Positions 23,679 through 33,422 of a stretch of DNA of 64,000 nucleotides are shown here, piece by piece. Position 1 is the stretch's first letter. Every line of letters starts with the position of its first letter. The DNA comes from an uncultured Ulvibacter sp. (GTDB taxonomy: Bacteria; Bacteroidota; Bacteroidia; Flavobacteriales; Flavobacteriaceae), in assembly GCA_913063405.1 (NCBI GenBank), contig CAJXZB010000011.1:1-64000 (forward strand), given 5' to 3'. The notes under the pieces were generated by a model. That model was not told the DNA's origin. It did not search any database and saw nothing but the letters and a program-made list of their open reading frames with translations. A program made the position numbers and the translations under genes.

Positions 23679-24118
23679 AAAACAGAAAAATAAAAAATGT
23701 ATTCAGAGAAGGAGCAATAGCTTCACAATTTATTGGTGATTCAATAGCAAAACACCAGTCCAAAACAACCATTGGGGCGCATTCGATTTTTCTGGGCCAA
23801 GTAAGGGCTGACGAGCTGGAAGGTAAAACTGTTTCGGCTATTGAATATACTGCTCACGAGGAAATGGCTAATATAAAATTTCACGAAATTAGAGAGACTA
23901 CATTTGAAAAGTTCAACCTTAGCTGTATGCATATATATCATAGTCTTGGTCTGGTAAAAACTGGTGAGATTTGCTTGTTTGTTTTTGTTTCATCTCCAAG
24001 ACGGAAAGAAGTTTTTAAAGCATTGGAGTTTGTAGTTGAGGAAATAAAAGCAAAAGTTCCCGTTTTCGGAAAGGAAATTTTCGAAGACAGTTCGCACCAA
24101 TGGAAAGTGAATTCGTAA
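23675..24118 (+). CDS. moaE: molybdopterin synthase catalytic subunit MoaE
   Basis: 147 residues. Typical blocks are GAHSIFLGQVRADE, AIEYTAHEEMA, IYHSLGLVKTGEICLFVFVS, and the C-terminal KAKVPVFGKEIFEDSSHQW that carries the active-site lysine. It forms a heterotetramer with MoaD and converts cPMP to molybdopterin. Overlaps moeB by 4 bp. Confidence 0.95.
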   Translation: MKNRKIKNVFREGAIASQFIGDSIAKHQSKTTIGAHSIFLGQVRADELEGKTVSAIEYTAHEEMANIKFHEIRETTFEKFNLSCMHIYHSLGLVKTGEICLFVFVSSPRRKEVFKALEFVVEEIKAKVPVFGKEIFEDSSHQWKVNS

Positions 24119-24144
24119 TGTTGTTTATTTGTTTAAATGTGTAA

Positions 24145-24375
24145 TCGGTTTCAGTCGCTTCAAATTTGGCAGAAGGAACTTCAAGAAAAACCAACAAGGA
24201 CAAAGCCCATTTTACAACAATATCTTATAGTTCTTTAATGGAAGTTTTAAATCAGATTATCATTTCTTATGAATTAAGTTTTATTGAAGAAAGCGAATAT
24301 TCAAAAATTAGAGCAGATATTGGAAAAATAGCAAACAAGCTAAATGCATTACGCAAATCACAATTAAACGAATAA
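24145..24375 (+). pseudogene. four-helix-bundle protein remnant
   Basis: The frame begins after a TAA with SVSVASNLAEGTSRKTNKDK and continues HFTTISYSSLMEVLNQ ... IANKLNALRKSQ. This is the C-terminal two-thirds of the small four-helix-bundle (S23/IVS-type) family of ~115-120 residues; the usual N-terminus ending in RRAAVS is lost. It sits between moaE and moaC on the same strand and has no relation to cofactor synthesis. An old insertion relic, possibly still translated from the TTG at 24166. Confidence 0.75.
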
Positions 24376-24391
24376 CCGATTCAACAAAAAA

Positions 24392-25303
24392 ATGGTAGAC
24401 ATAACACATAAAACAAATACCTTAAGAATTGCAACCGCACAAGCAATTGTAAAGGTTAGCAAGGCGGAAACTATTACCGCTATCGAAAACGATACAGTTC
24501 CTAAAGGAAATGTATTTGCAATGAGCAAAGCAGCGGGTTTATTAGCGGTTAAAAAAACACCCGACATTCTGCCAGATTGCCACCCACTTCCTATTGAATA
24601 TACAGGAATAGATTATAAAATAAACGGTTTGGAAATAGCGGTTCTCTGTACCATTAAAACCATTTACAAAACAGGAGTTGAAGTGGAAGCCATGCACGGC
24701 GCAAGTGTCGTTGCGCTAAATATGTACGATATGCTAAAGCCTATTGACAAAGGGATTGAAATTCAGAATATAAAACTACTGGCTAAAAAAGGAGGTAAAT
24801 CCGACTTTAAAGACCGATTTCGGAAGGACCTAAAAGCCGCTGTTATTGTTTGTTCAGATACAATTTCGGCAGGAGAAAAAGAAGATAGAGCTGGAAAGGA
24901 AATCATTAAGAAACTAGAAGCTTGCAACCTAACTATCTCACAGTATATTATTATTCCAGATGAAAAAGATATCATACAAGAAAATGCAAAATTGTTTGCA
25001 AAAGAAGGCATAGACTTGGTAATATTCACGGGCGGAACTGGACTATCTGCAAGAGATGTAACCCCTGAAGCACTGAACGAAATAGTTGATAGAAAAATTC
25101 CTGGAATTGAAGAAGCTGTTAGAAGTTATGGTCAAGACAGAACCCCCTACTCTATGCTTTCTAGAAGTGTTGCAGGTACTATAAATGATACGCTTGTTCT
25201 GGCATTACCTGGATCAACAAACGGAGCAAAAGAATCTATGGATGCCATATTCCCATCGATTTTACATATTTTCAGAATACTAAAAGGAGCGAGACACGAC
25301 TAA
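24392..25303 (+). CDS. moaC: bifunctional MoaC-MoaB (MogA-type) protein
   Basis: 303 residues with two domains. Residues 1-~150 are MoaC, which with MoaA forms cPMP: MVDITHKTNTLRIATA, DILPDCHPLPIEY, VEVEAMHGASVVALNMYDMLK. Residues ~150-303 are a MoaB/MogA domain, which adenylylates molybdopterin: AAVIVCSDTISAGEKEDRAG, VIFTGGTGLSARDVTPEA, LPGSTNGAKESM. The fusion is common in Bacteroidota. The stop overlaps moaA by 1 bp. Confidence 0.95.
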   Translation: MVDITHKTNTLRIATAQAIVKVSKAETITAIENDTVPKGNVFAMSKAAGLLAVKKTPDILPDCHPLPIEYTGIDYKINGLEIAVLCTIKTIYKTGVEVEAMHGASVVALNMYDMLKPIDKGIEIQNIKLLAKKGGKSDFKDRFRKDLKAAVIVCSDTISAGEKEDRAGKEIIKKLEACNLTISQYIIIPDEKDIIQENAKLFAKEGIDLVIFTGGTGLSARDVTPEALNEIVDRKIPGIEEAVRSYGQDRTPYSMLSRSVAGTINDTLVLALPGSTNGAKESMDAIFPSILHIFRILKGARHD

Positions 25304-26310
25304 TGAAAAAAACGAAATCCATATTAGTAGATTCATTTGGTAGAGAACATACCTATCTACGCATTTCACTTATCGAGCGATGCAATTTACGTTGTACCTA
25401 TTGTATGCCTGAGGAAGGTGTTCAACTTTCGCCAAGAAGTCATCTTATGACCTATGAAGAAATCTATGAAATCGCTAAAACTTTTGTTGCTCATGGGGTA
25501 ACTAAAATTCGTTTAACGGGTGGTGAACCATTAATTAGAAAGGATCTTGCCTTTATTTTGGAAAAGCTATCATCACTCAATATAGAACTTTCTATCACTT
25601 CAAATGCCGTAATTATTGATAGATTTATTGACACCCTGCGTCACAATGGTGTGAAGAATATTAATGTGAGTTTAGATTCTCTGGATCGAGAAAAATTCAA
25701 GGAGATTACGCGTAGAGATGAATTTGAAAAAGTATATCAAAACATTCTTTTGTTAGTTTCTGAAGGCTTCAATGTAAAAGTAAATGCCGTTTTGATAAAA
25801 GGCTTTAATGATAACGAAATTATTGACTTTATTAACCTCGCTAAAAATCTACCAATCTCCGTTCGTTTTATAGAATTTATGCCATTCGACGGCAACAAAT
25901 GGGACTTAAAAAAGATGGTTTCATATAAAGAAGTAATGGAGAAGGTGAATAAGGAGTTTTCCGAAGAACAAATTGAACGTCTTGAAGACGCTCCAAGCGA
26001 TACTTCAAAAAATTATAAAATTACTGGATACAAAGGGAGTTTTGCCATTATAAGCTCAGTCACTAATCCTTTCTGCGACTCATGCAATAGGCTTCGATTG
26101 ACAGCGAATGGGCAATTAAAAAATTGCTTGTTTTCCTCTTCGGAATCTGATTTACTCACAACCTTGCGAGAAGGAAAATCGATTGAATCGGTTATTAAAA
26201 AAGCTGTGACCGCCAAATTAAAAATCCGAGGTGGAATGGACACCATGGAGAAACTTAAAAACCCACAATTGCATTCAAAAAATAGAAGCATGATTACTAT
26301 TGGAGGGTAA
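25303..26310 (+). CDS. moaA: GTP 3',8-cyclase MoaA
   Basis: A 335-residue radical-SAM enzyme for the first step of Moco synthesis. The SAM cluster cysteines are C27, C31 and C34 (ERCNLRCTYCMP). Others: RLTGGEPLIRKD, NVSLDSLD, and the C-terminal cluster NPFCDSCNRLRLTANGQLKN then CLFS. It ends in the required Gly-Gly (ITIGG). Last gene of the cofactor run; a 92-bp gap follows. Confidence 0.97.
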   Translation: MKKTKSILVDSFGREHTYLRISLIERCNLRCTYCMPEEGVQLSPRSHLMTYEEIYEIAKTFVAHGVTKIRLTGGEPLIRKDLAFILEKLSSLNIELSITSNAVIIDRFIDTLRHNGVKNINVSLDSLDREKFKEITRRDEFEKVYQNILLLVSEGFNVKVNAVLIKGFNDNEIIDFINLAKNLPISVRFIEFMPFDGNKWDLKKMVSYKEVMEKVNKEFSEEQIERLEDAPSDTSKNYKITGYKGSFAIISSVTNPFCDSCNRLRLTANGQLKNCLFSSSESDLLTTLREGKSIESVIKKAVTAKLKIRGGMDTMEKLKNPQLHSKNRSMITIGG

Positions 26311-26402
26311 AACCTTATAAATAGTGAAGGCATCAGGAATAATTTTCTTAATATTATAATTCAAAAAAAAACAGTAACCCATTAAAATATTTTCAGCGAC
26401 CT

Positions 26403-28070
26403 ATGACTGACTTAGATATAGCCAAAGAAATTGAGCTAAAACACATCCGTACCATTGCCGCAAAATTAGGATTAGAAGAAGATGATATTGAAATGTACGG
26501 CAAGTACAAAGCGAAACTTCCACAAACAAAAATTGATTCAGATAAAGTGAATCAAAGCAACCTAATCTTGGTTACAGCTATTTCACCAACACCCGCAGGT
26601 GAAGGAAAAACCACCATGTCTATTGGCCTTTCAGAAGGTTTAAATCAGCTTGGTAAACAAACTACGGTTGTATTGCGTGAGCCATCATTGGGTCCTGTAT
26701 TTGGAATAAAAGGAGGCGCTACTGGAGGTGGATACTCCCAAGTACTACCAATGGAAGATATTAATTTGCACTTTACAGGTGACTTCGCTGCTATTGAAAA
26801 AGCACATAATTTACTATCGGCTGTGCTTGATAATAACATACAATCAAAAACAAATTCATTAGGAATCGATGCTCGTACCGTTACTTGGAAGCGTGTGATG
26901 GATATGAATGATCGTGCCCTTCGAAATATTATCGTGGGACTTGGCGGACCTACTTCAGGAGTACCGCGCGAAACTGGATTCGATATTACAGCGGCTTCAG
27001 AAATCATGGCAATTTTATGCCTCTCTGATGACCTAGCAGATCTTAAACGTCGCCTTGGTAATATCTTCGTTGGTTACACCTTCAAAAAAGAACCGGTGTA
27101 TTGCCGAGACCTTAAAGTCGAAGGTGCTATGGCTGCTTTGTTGAAAGAGGCAGTGAAACCAAACTTAGTCCAAACTATCGAAGGTAATCCAGCCATCATT
27201 CATGGTGGTCCTTTCGCGAATATTGCACAAGGAACCAATTCAGTCATTGCTACGCGCATGGGAATGACTCTTTCAGATTATACGGTTACTGAAGCTGGCT
27301 TCGGTGCTGATTTGGGTGCTGAAAAGTTCCTTGATATTAAATGTCAAAGCGCTGGCCTTTCGCCGAAAGCTGTTGTGATTACCACAACGATTCGTGCGTT
27401 AAAATATCATGGCGGGGCCGACTTAAAATCCCTAACCGAAGAAAATGTTGATGCGCTTAAAAAGGGGATTCCCAACCTAGAAAAACACCTTGAAAACATA
27501 AAGCAGTTTAACCTCGTTCCGGTTATTGCTATTAATCGTTTTGTGTCAGATTCAGACGCTGAAATAGAGACGATTCAGACATTTGCTAAAGAAAATAATG
27601 TCCGTGTTGCTCTTGCTGAGGTATGGGCAAAAGGGGGCAAAGGAGCCTTAGATTTGGCGCAACAAGTCATCGAAATCGTAGCGTCTGGAGAATCTAATTT
27701 CAAACCATTGTACAGTTGGGATATGTCTGTTGAAGATAAAATTGAAACTATAGCCACAAAAATTTATGGAGCAGCAAACATAGAGTATTCATCAAAAGCT
27801 AAGAAAAATCTACGTGTAATAGCAGATTTAGGGCTAGAAGGCTTACCTATTTGTATGGCAAAAACACAGAAATCGTTGTCGGATGACCCAAAACTCATTG
27901 GTCGTCCAACAGGTTTTACCATCACCATTCGGGAAATTGAAATTGCGGCTGGAGCTGGATTTCTTGTTCCTATTACTGGCGATATGATGAGGATGCCTGG
28001 ACTACCTGCACATCCTGCTTCAGAAAACATCAATATTGATAACGAAGGAAATATTTCAGGCCTATTCTAA
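26403..28070 (+). CDS. fhs: formate-tetrahydrofolate ligase
   Basis: 555 residues, normal length. It joins formate to tetrahydrofolate with ATP, giving 10-formyl-THF. The P-loop is TPAGEGKTT (63-71). Other conserved blocks: REPSLGPVFGIKGGATGGGY, DINLHFTGDFAAI, EAGFGADLGAEKFLDIKC, and GDMMRMPGLPAHPASE at the C-terminus. It stands between the Moco genes and formate dehydrogenase in the same direction, which ties this formate use to C1 metabolism. Confidence 0.97.
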   Translation: MTDLDIAKEIELKHIRTIAAKLGLEEDDIEMYGKYKAKLPQTKIDSDKVNQSNLILVTAISPTPAGEGKTTMSIGLSEGLNQLGKQTTVVLREPSLGPVFGIKGGATGGGYSQVLPMEDINLHFTGDFAAIEKAHNLLSAVLDNNIQSKTNSLGIDARTVTWKRVMDMNDRALRNIIVGLGGPTSGVPRETGFDITAASEIMAILCLSDDLADLKRRLGNIFVGYTFKKEPVYCRDLKVEGAMAALLKEAVKPNLVQTIEGNPAIIHGGPFANIAQGTNSVIATRMGMTLSDYTVTEAGFGADLGAEKFLDIKCQSAGLSPKAVVITTTIRALKYHGGADLKSLTEENVDALKKGIPNLEKHLENIKQFNLVPVIAINRFVSDSDAEIETIQTFAKENNVRVALAEVWAKGGKGALDLAQQVIEIVASGESNFKPLYSWDMSVEDKIETIATKIYGAANIEYSSKAKKNLRVIADLGLEGLPICMAKTQKSLSDDPKLIGRPTGFTITIREIEIAAGAGFLVPITGDMMRMPGLPAHPASENINIDNEGNISGLF

Positions 28071-28146
28071 CAATCAATTGAAATACTTATAAAAAGGTGT
28101 TTTGGGCTTTTCCGAAGTATAGAAAAAGGGATGTAATAATTTCTCT

Positions 28147-28154
28147 TAACTTTG
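28147..28154 (+). promoter_or_regulatory. possible -7 box for fdhD
   Basis: TAACTTTG matches TAnnTTTG exactly and lies 31 bases before the fdhD start. No clear -33 TTTG is at standard spacing. It would give the formate dehydrogenase genes their own promoter. Confidence 0.35.
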
Positions 28155-28185
28155 TGTATACTGCCAATGTTTAATACTAGAAAAA

Positions 28186-29022
28186 ATGGCAACCAGAAAT
28201 TACGAAGGCAAAAAAATTGAAGGTAAATCCGCTTTAACTATTGTGGATGCGCTAACAGTTGAAGAGGCCTTACAAATTAATATCAACAACAAGCCATTTA
28301 CGGTGTCTATGCGTACACCCGGAGATGACACTTTTCTAGTAAGAGGAATGTTGCATTCTGAAGGTATCATCAAGAACACTAGCTATATTCCAGATGTGAT
28401 TCTTAAAAAGGAAAACGATAAAGGAATCGTAACCATCGTTGAATTAAATATTCCGGAAAAAGAACTTGGTGAAGGATATTCAAATAGCAGAAGCCTTTTG
28501 TCTGTTTCTTCCTGTGGAATTTGCGGCAAAACAGAGCTTGGCGATTTATCTTTTATGGGTAAGACCATTGATGATGACGCGAAAATTGATAGTACACTCA
28601 TTGGAAAACTATTTGATAAGATGAGAGTTCTTCAACATGATTTTCATCAATCTGGCGGTACCCACGCAGCTGGTGCTTTTAGTATAAAAGGAGAGCTACT
28701 AAGTGTAAAAGAAGATATTGGACGACACAATGCAGTGGATAAGATTGTGGGTGAGCTTATCATATCCAATAGATTAAAAAAGGCAGCTATAATTACAGTA
28801 AGTGGACGAATTTCTTATGAAATAATCATTAAATGCTTTAAAGCGAATATTCCTTTTTTGGCTGCTGTATCGGCTCCATCATCTTTGGCCGTAGATTATG
28901 CAAAAGAGCTTGGAATTACCCTTTTTGCGTTCTGCAGAAACGATCGAGCAACCTGTTATTCAAATCCACATAGAGTAAAAATAACAAATACATCCCAAGA
29001 TGTTGGGGATAAAGCAAGTTAA
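28186..29022 (+). CDS. fdhD: formate dehydrogenase sulfurtransferase FdhD
   Basis: 278 residues. FdhD moves sulfur from a cysteine desulfurase to the bis-MGD cofactor, which activates formate dehydrogenase. The CxxC pair is C110/C113 (SSCGICGK). Other family blocks: MRTPGDDTFLVRGML, GTHAAGAFSIKGE, KEDIGRHNAVDKIVGE, SGRISYEII, and the C-terminal FCRNDRATCYSNPHRV. It is 9 bp upstream of the beta subunit gene. Confidence 0.96.
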   Translation: MATRNYEGKKIEGKSALTIVDALTVEEALQININNKPFTVSMRTPGDDTFLVRGMLHSEGIIKNTSYIPDVILKKENDKGIVTIVELNIPEKELGEGYSNSRSLLSVSSCGICGKTELGDLSFMGKTIDDDAKIDSTLIGKLFDKMRVLQHDFHQSGGTHAAGAFSIKGELLSVKEDIGRHNAVDKIVGELIISNRLKKAAIITVSGRISYEIIIKCFKANIPFLAAVSAPSSLAVDYAKELGITLFAFCRNDRATCYSNPHRVKITNTSQDVGDKAS

Positions 29023-29031
29023 ATAAGATAT

Positions 29032-30684
29032 ATGTCAGACAATTTAAGTGAATTATTAGGTAGAAAAGGTCTTGACAAGAACCTTTTTAATAAAATGGGA
29101 GAACTCTCCCAAACAAATGGAACACCTAGTGATGATGAGATGAATGAATTGGCAAAGGAGTTTCTTGTTGGAACTGCCAATGCCTATGGAACAGCTTCTT
29201 TTTATGATTTTCTGAAACCAGAGAATAAAGGTAAAAAAGTCTATGTATGCAATGGTACGGCCTGTGTTTGCGCCGGTACTCAAGAGAAGGTACTCGATAT
29301 TTTAAAGATGACTTTTGATGCAGATGAAATCGGGCATATGACTTGCCTCGGAAGATGTCACGAAAATGCTGCCTTTCATTATATGGGCAAAAATTATTCT
29401 GGTGATGCTTCTGAAAACCTGAAAGCAATTCTTACTGATGATAGCAATTTGAATCAGGATTCGTATAACGTAAAGGCGAATGGCAAAGAAATTTTAACGA
29501 TGCCTTTTACAAATGTTTCCGACCACTATAAACCATTTTTAGAAGCTTTAAAGCAAGATTCAAAAGCTGTTTTAGAAGAAATTAAAACATCGAATGTTCG
29601 AGGTCGAGGTGGCGCTGGTTTTCCAATGGGATTAAAATTGGAATTCTGCCGAAATGTAGAAAATGACACAAAATTCATCATCTGTAATGCGGACGAAGGA
29701 GATCCTGGAGCGTATTCCGATAGATATCTTTTGGAAGAAAGACCACACTCCGTTTTGTTTGGGATGTTAGTCTCGGGCTATGTGACACATGCGAACTATG
29801 GCATTGTATATATACGCGCTGAGTATCCAGAATCGGTTACCATTGTTCAAAAGGCGATAGATGATCTTCGAGACAAAGGGCTGATAGGGAAGAATATTGA
29901 TGGTAGTGGTTTCGATTTCGATTTTAAAATTATTCAGGCACAGGGAAGTTACATATGCGGTGAAGAAACGGCTCTGATAAATTCTATTGAAGGACAACGC
30001 CCTGAAGTACGCGTACGTCCACCCTTTCCAGCACAAAAAGGACTTTTCAACAAACCAACCACGGTTAATAATGTAGAAACATTAGCGGCTTTACATTATA
30101 TTATTTCGAATGGAGGACAAGCCTGGGAACAGGTTGGAACCGAGCGTTCTTCTGGTACTAAGCTCGTTTGTTTGGATAGCTATTTCAACAAGCCGGGCAT
30201 GTATGAAGTTGAGATGGGCACACCGCTTTCTGAAGTTGTGAATCATCTCGGTGGTGGCTTTAAGTCTGAAGTGAAGGCCCTTCAAATTGGAGGCCCCCTT
30301 GGTGGATTAGTTCCGATTTCGAAAATTAACGCCTTGACGATTGATTTCGAATCCTTTTCGGGGGAAGGATTTCTACTCGGACATGCTTCGATTGTAAGCA
30401 TCCCTAAGGATTATCCCATCATGAAATTAATCGAACATTTATTCGATTTTGCTTCCTATGAAAGCTGCGGAAAATGTTTTCCCTGCAGATTAGGCACAAA
30501 ACGCGGACAAGAATTATCTGAGAAGGCACTGACTTCAGAATACAAAATTGACAGAAAATTATTTACAGATTTATTGACAACATTGGAAGAGGGGTCCTTG
30601 TGCGCCCATGGAGGGGGAATTCCATTGCCCGTGCGTAATGCCTTGCAATATTTTGATGACGAACTAAAACAATATTTCAACTAA
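29032..30684 (+). CDS. NAD-linked formate dehydrogenase, fused NuoE/NuoF-type subunit
   Basis: 550 residues. The N-terminal ~140 residues are a NuoE-type thioredoxin-like [2Fe-2S] domain (CNGTACVCAG ... CLGRCHENAAF). The rest is NuoF-type: the FMN/NAD part has GRGGAGFPMGLKLEF, CNADEGDPGAYSDRYLLEER and GSYICGEETALINSIEGQRP. The C-terminal [4Fe-4S] part has ESCGKCFPCRLGT ... GSLCAHGG. It takes electrons from the alpha subunit and reduces NAD+. Fusion of the E and F parts makes a separate gamma subunit unnecessary. Confidence 0.95.
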   Translation: MSDNLSELLGRKGLDKNLFNKMGELSQTNGTPSDDEMNELAKEFLVGTANAYGTASFYDFLKPENKGKKVYVCNGTACVCAGTQEKVLDILKMTFDADEIGHMTCLGRCHENAAFHYMGKNYSGDASENLKAILTDDSNLNQDSYNVKANGKEILTMPFTNVSDHYKPFLEALKQDSKAVLEEIKTSNVRGRGGAGFPMGLKLEFCRNVENDTKFIICNADEGDPGAYSDRYLLEERPHSVLFGMLVSGYVTHANYGIVYIRAEYPESVTIVQKAIDDLRDKGLIGKNIDGSGFDFDFKIIQAQGSYICGEETALINSIEGQRPEVRVRPPFPAQKGLFNKPTTVNNVETLAALHYIISNGGQAWEQVGTERSSGTKLVCLDSYFNKPGMYEVEMGTPLSEVVNHLGGGFKSEVKALQIGGPLGGLVPISKINALTIDFESFSGEGFLLGHASIVSIPKDYPIMKLIEHLFDFASYESCGKCFPCRLGTKRGQELSEKALTSEYKIDRKLFTDLLTTLEEGSLCAHGGGIPLPVRNALQYFDDELKQYFN

Positions 30685-30695
30685 ACGGAACGAAA

Positions 30696-33422
30696 ATGAA
30701 AACTGCCTATATTGATAATCAAGCGTTTGAAATAATTGAAGGAGAAACGATCTTAGCATTTATTAGACGTTATAAAGAGAAGAACCTTGTTCCAACCTTA
30801 TGTGATGCACCTAATTTGGATCCTTTTGGAGCGTGTAGAGTGTGCAGTGTTGAGGTTGCGTTGTCTGTTGATGGGCCGGTAAAAACAATGGCCTCTTGCC
30901 ATGCACCAGTTGTTGAAAGCCAATATATTTATACGAGTTCCGAATCTGTGAAAGCTCTTCGAAAAAATATTATTGAATTGGTTCTTACTGATCATCCATT
31001 AGATTGTTTGACCTGTGAAGTAAATGGTAATTGTGAATTACAAACTGTAGCCGCCCAAGTGGGTATTCGTGATGTTCGGTATCCTAAAGGAGAAGATCAC
31101 TTGTTCAGGGCGAAAGATTTGAGCCATCCGTATATGACTTCAGATCTATCGAAGTGTATAAATTGCTATCGATGTGTAAGAGCTTGTGATGAAGTGCAAG
31201 GAGAGTTTGTGCTAAGTATGGCAAATAGAGGATTTGATTCTCATATTATTAAAGGCTTGGACCAATCCTTTATGGATTCGGACTGTGTAAGCTGTGGAGC
31301 CTGCTCTCAAGCCTGTCCCACCTCTGCTATTTCAGATGTATTTCAGTCAAAAGCAATCCAAGCCACAGATACCACTAGAACCATTTGCACCTATTGTGGT
31401 GTTGGTTGTAACCTTGAAGTTTCAACTAGTAATGGTGCTATTTTGAGTATAACAGCACCTTATGATGCCGAAGTAAATCAAGGGCATACCTGTATTAAAG
31501 GGCGGTATGCTTTTAAATTTTATAATCATCAAGATCGATTGGATGCTCCAATGATTAAGCGAAGCGGCTCGTTTGAAAAAGTAAGCTGGGACGAAGTTTA
31601 TGAATATATCGCTTCGAAATTGAATTCCTATAAAAACGAATTCGGACCCAATTCTATCGCTGGAATTTCATCAGCACGTTGTACCAATGAAGAGAATTAT
31701 TTAATGCAGAAATTTATTCGTGCCGTTATTGGCACAAATAATATTGATGGATGTGCGAGGGTATGTCATTCTCCAACGGCACTGGGAATGCAAAGAACCT
31801 TCGGAACTGGAGCCGCTACAAATTCCATAGACGACTTAAAAGACGCCAATTGTATTATGGTAATTGGAGCGAACCCTACAGATGCGCATCCCGTAACGGG
31901 AGCAAAACTGAAACAGTTTGCAATGAAATCCGATAATATATCTATTGTAATTGATCCAAGACGCACAGAACTCGCCCGATATGCTACTCATCATCTTGCG
32001 CTCCGTCCAGGAACAAATGTGGCACTGCTTAATATGATGATGTATTATATTATTTCTGAAGGAGTAGCGGACCGTTCATTTATCGAGGAAAGAACAGAAG
32101 GATACGAAGATTTTAAAAAAGAATTATTGAATATAGACATTGAAGCATTGGAAAAAGTTACGGGTGTCCCAAGAGATGAGGTGAAAGCAGCAGCCAGAGC
32201 CTATGCAACGGCTCCAAATGCTATGTCATTTCACGGCTTGGGCGTTACCGAGCATTCTCAGGGAACTTTTACCGTGATGCAAATTGCCGACCTCGCTTTA
32301 TTAACCGGAAACATAGGAAGACGTGGAGTTGGAGTAAATCCATTGCGTGGTCAAAACAATGTTCAAGGAAGTGCAGATATGGGTGTTCAACCACATCAAG
32401 GAGCCGGATACCTCGACATCACCAATGAAGAGGTGAATAAGCAGTATAACGAATTTTACGGTGTAGATGTTCCAAAGGAAATTGGTTACAAAATCCCTGA
32501 AATGTTCGATGCTGCACTTGAAGGAAAATTAAAGGCACTTTGGGTTATTGGTGAAGATATTGTCCAAACAGACCCCAATACCAAGAAGGTAATAAAGGCG
32601 CTGGAAAGTACCAATCTTGTCATTGTTCAAGAGTTATTTATGACTGAAACAGCAAAATATGCAGATATCATACTGCCAGGAGCTTCATTTTTAGAAAAAA
32701 GCGGCACCTTTACCAATGGTGAAAGACGTGTACAAGCGGTACGACAGGTGGTAGAACCCGTTGAGGGATCAAAACCAGATGGTCAGATTATAGTGGATAT
32801 TATGAACAAGATGGGCTATCCACAACCAGATTATACCCCCGATGGAATGTTAAAAGAGATTTCACAAATCGTTCCTTTCTTTGCGGGTATAACTTGGGAA
32901 GGTCTTGGAATTAATGGACTCCAATGGCCAGTTGCAAAAGACGGAACAGACACTCAAATTTTGCATACTACAGATTTTAAAAGAGGAAAAGGCTATTTCG
33001 AATTTAACGCCTGGGAAGAAACCATGGAATTGCAGTCTCACGCAAAAGATTTTCCATACATACTGACCACAAATAGGGAGTTAGAACATTATAATTGTGG
33101 TGCCATGACGCGAAGAACTGCCAATGAGCAAATTTTATCCGATGATTATTTAATGATCAATCCAGAAGACGCTGTTGAAAATCTAATCAATGAAGGAGAT
33201 TATATTTGTATCGAATCTCCTCGCGGAAAAGTAGATGTAAAAGCTCGAATAACGGACGACGTAAAAAAAGGGATCCTAAGTACAACTTTCCATTTTCCCG
33301 AAATTATGATCAATAATTTAACGGGAGATATTCATGATTCTGAAGCTATGTGTCCAGAATATAAGGTTGTAGCCGTTAGAATAAGAAAAAGTAAAGGAAA
33401 GTTTAAAAAGCAACTAACTTAG
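30696..33422 (+). CDS. fdhF: formate dehydrogenase alpha subunit (Mo-bis-MGD, NuoG-like N-terminus)
   Basis: 908 residues. N-terminal [2Fe-2S] ferredoxin (C36, C47, C50, C68), then a NuoG-type His/Cys cluster (H100, C104, C107, C113), two ferredoxin [4Fe-4S] motifs (C154/157/160/164 and C197/200/203/207), and the Mo-domain cluster (C231, C234, C238, C266). The Mo ligand is Cys357 followed by His358 (CARVCHSPT), so this is the Cys, not selenocysteine, form. The C-terminus is the cofactor-binding beta barrel. Cytoplasmic: no signal peptide or twin-arginine motif. It oxidises formate (or reduces CO2). Confidence 0.96.
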   Translation: MKTAYIDNQAFEIIEGETILAFIRRYKEKNLVPTLCDAPNLDPFGACRVCSVEVALSVDGPVKTMASCHAPVVESQYIYTSSESVKALRKNIIELVLTDHPLDCLTCEVNGNCELQTVAAQVGIRDVRYPKGEDHLFRAKDLSHPYMTSDLSKCINCYRCVRACDEVQGEFVLSMANRGFDSHIIKGLDQSFMDSDCVSCGACSQACPTSAISDVFQSKAIQATDTTRTICTYCGVGCNLEVSTSNGAILSITAPYDAEVNQGHTCIKGRYAFKFYNHQDRLDAPMIKRSGSFEKVSWDEVYEYIASKLNSYKNEFGPNSIAGISSARCTNEENYLMQKFIRAVIGTNNIDGCARVCHSPTALGMQRTFGTGAATNSIDDLKDANCIMVIGANPTDAHPVTGAKLKQFAMKSDNISIVIDPRRTELARYATHHLALRPGTNVALLNMMMYYIISEGVADRSFIEERTEGYEDFKKELLNIDIEALEKVTGVPRDEVKAAARAYATAPNAMSFHGLGVTEHSQGTFTVMQIADLALLTGNIGRRGVGVNPLRGQNNVQGSADMGVQPHQGAGYLDITNEEVNKQYNEFYGVDVPKEIGYKIPEMFDAALEGKLKALWVIGEDIVQTDPNTKKVIKALESTNLVIVQELFMTETAKYADIILPGASFLEKSGTFTNGERRVQAVRQVVEPVEGSKPDGQIIVDIMNKMGYPQPDYTPDGMLKEISQIVPFFAGITWEGLGINGLQWPVAKDGTDTQILHTTDFKRGKGYFEFNAWEETMELQSHAKDFPYILTTNRELEHYNCGAMTRRTANEQILSDDYLMINPEDAVENLINEGDYICIESPRGKVDVKARITDDVKKGILSTTFHFPEIMINNLTGDIHDSEAMCPEYKVVAVRIRKSKGKFKKQLT

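Noticed and set aside
30696-33422. Selenocysteine formate dehydrogenase
   Set aside because: The active-site codon in CARVCHSPT is a Cys codon (TGT) and there is no in-frame TGA.
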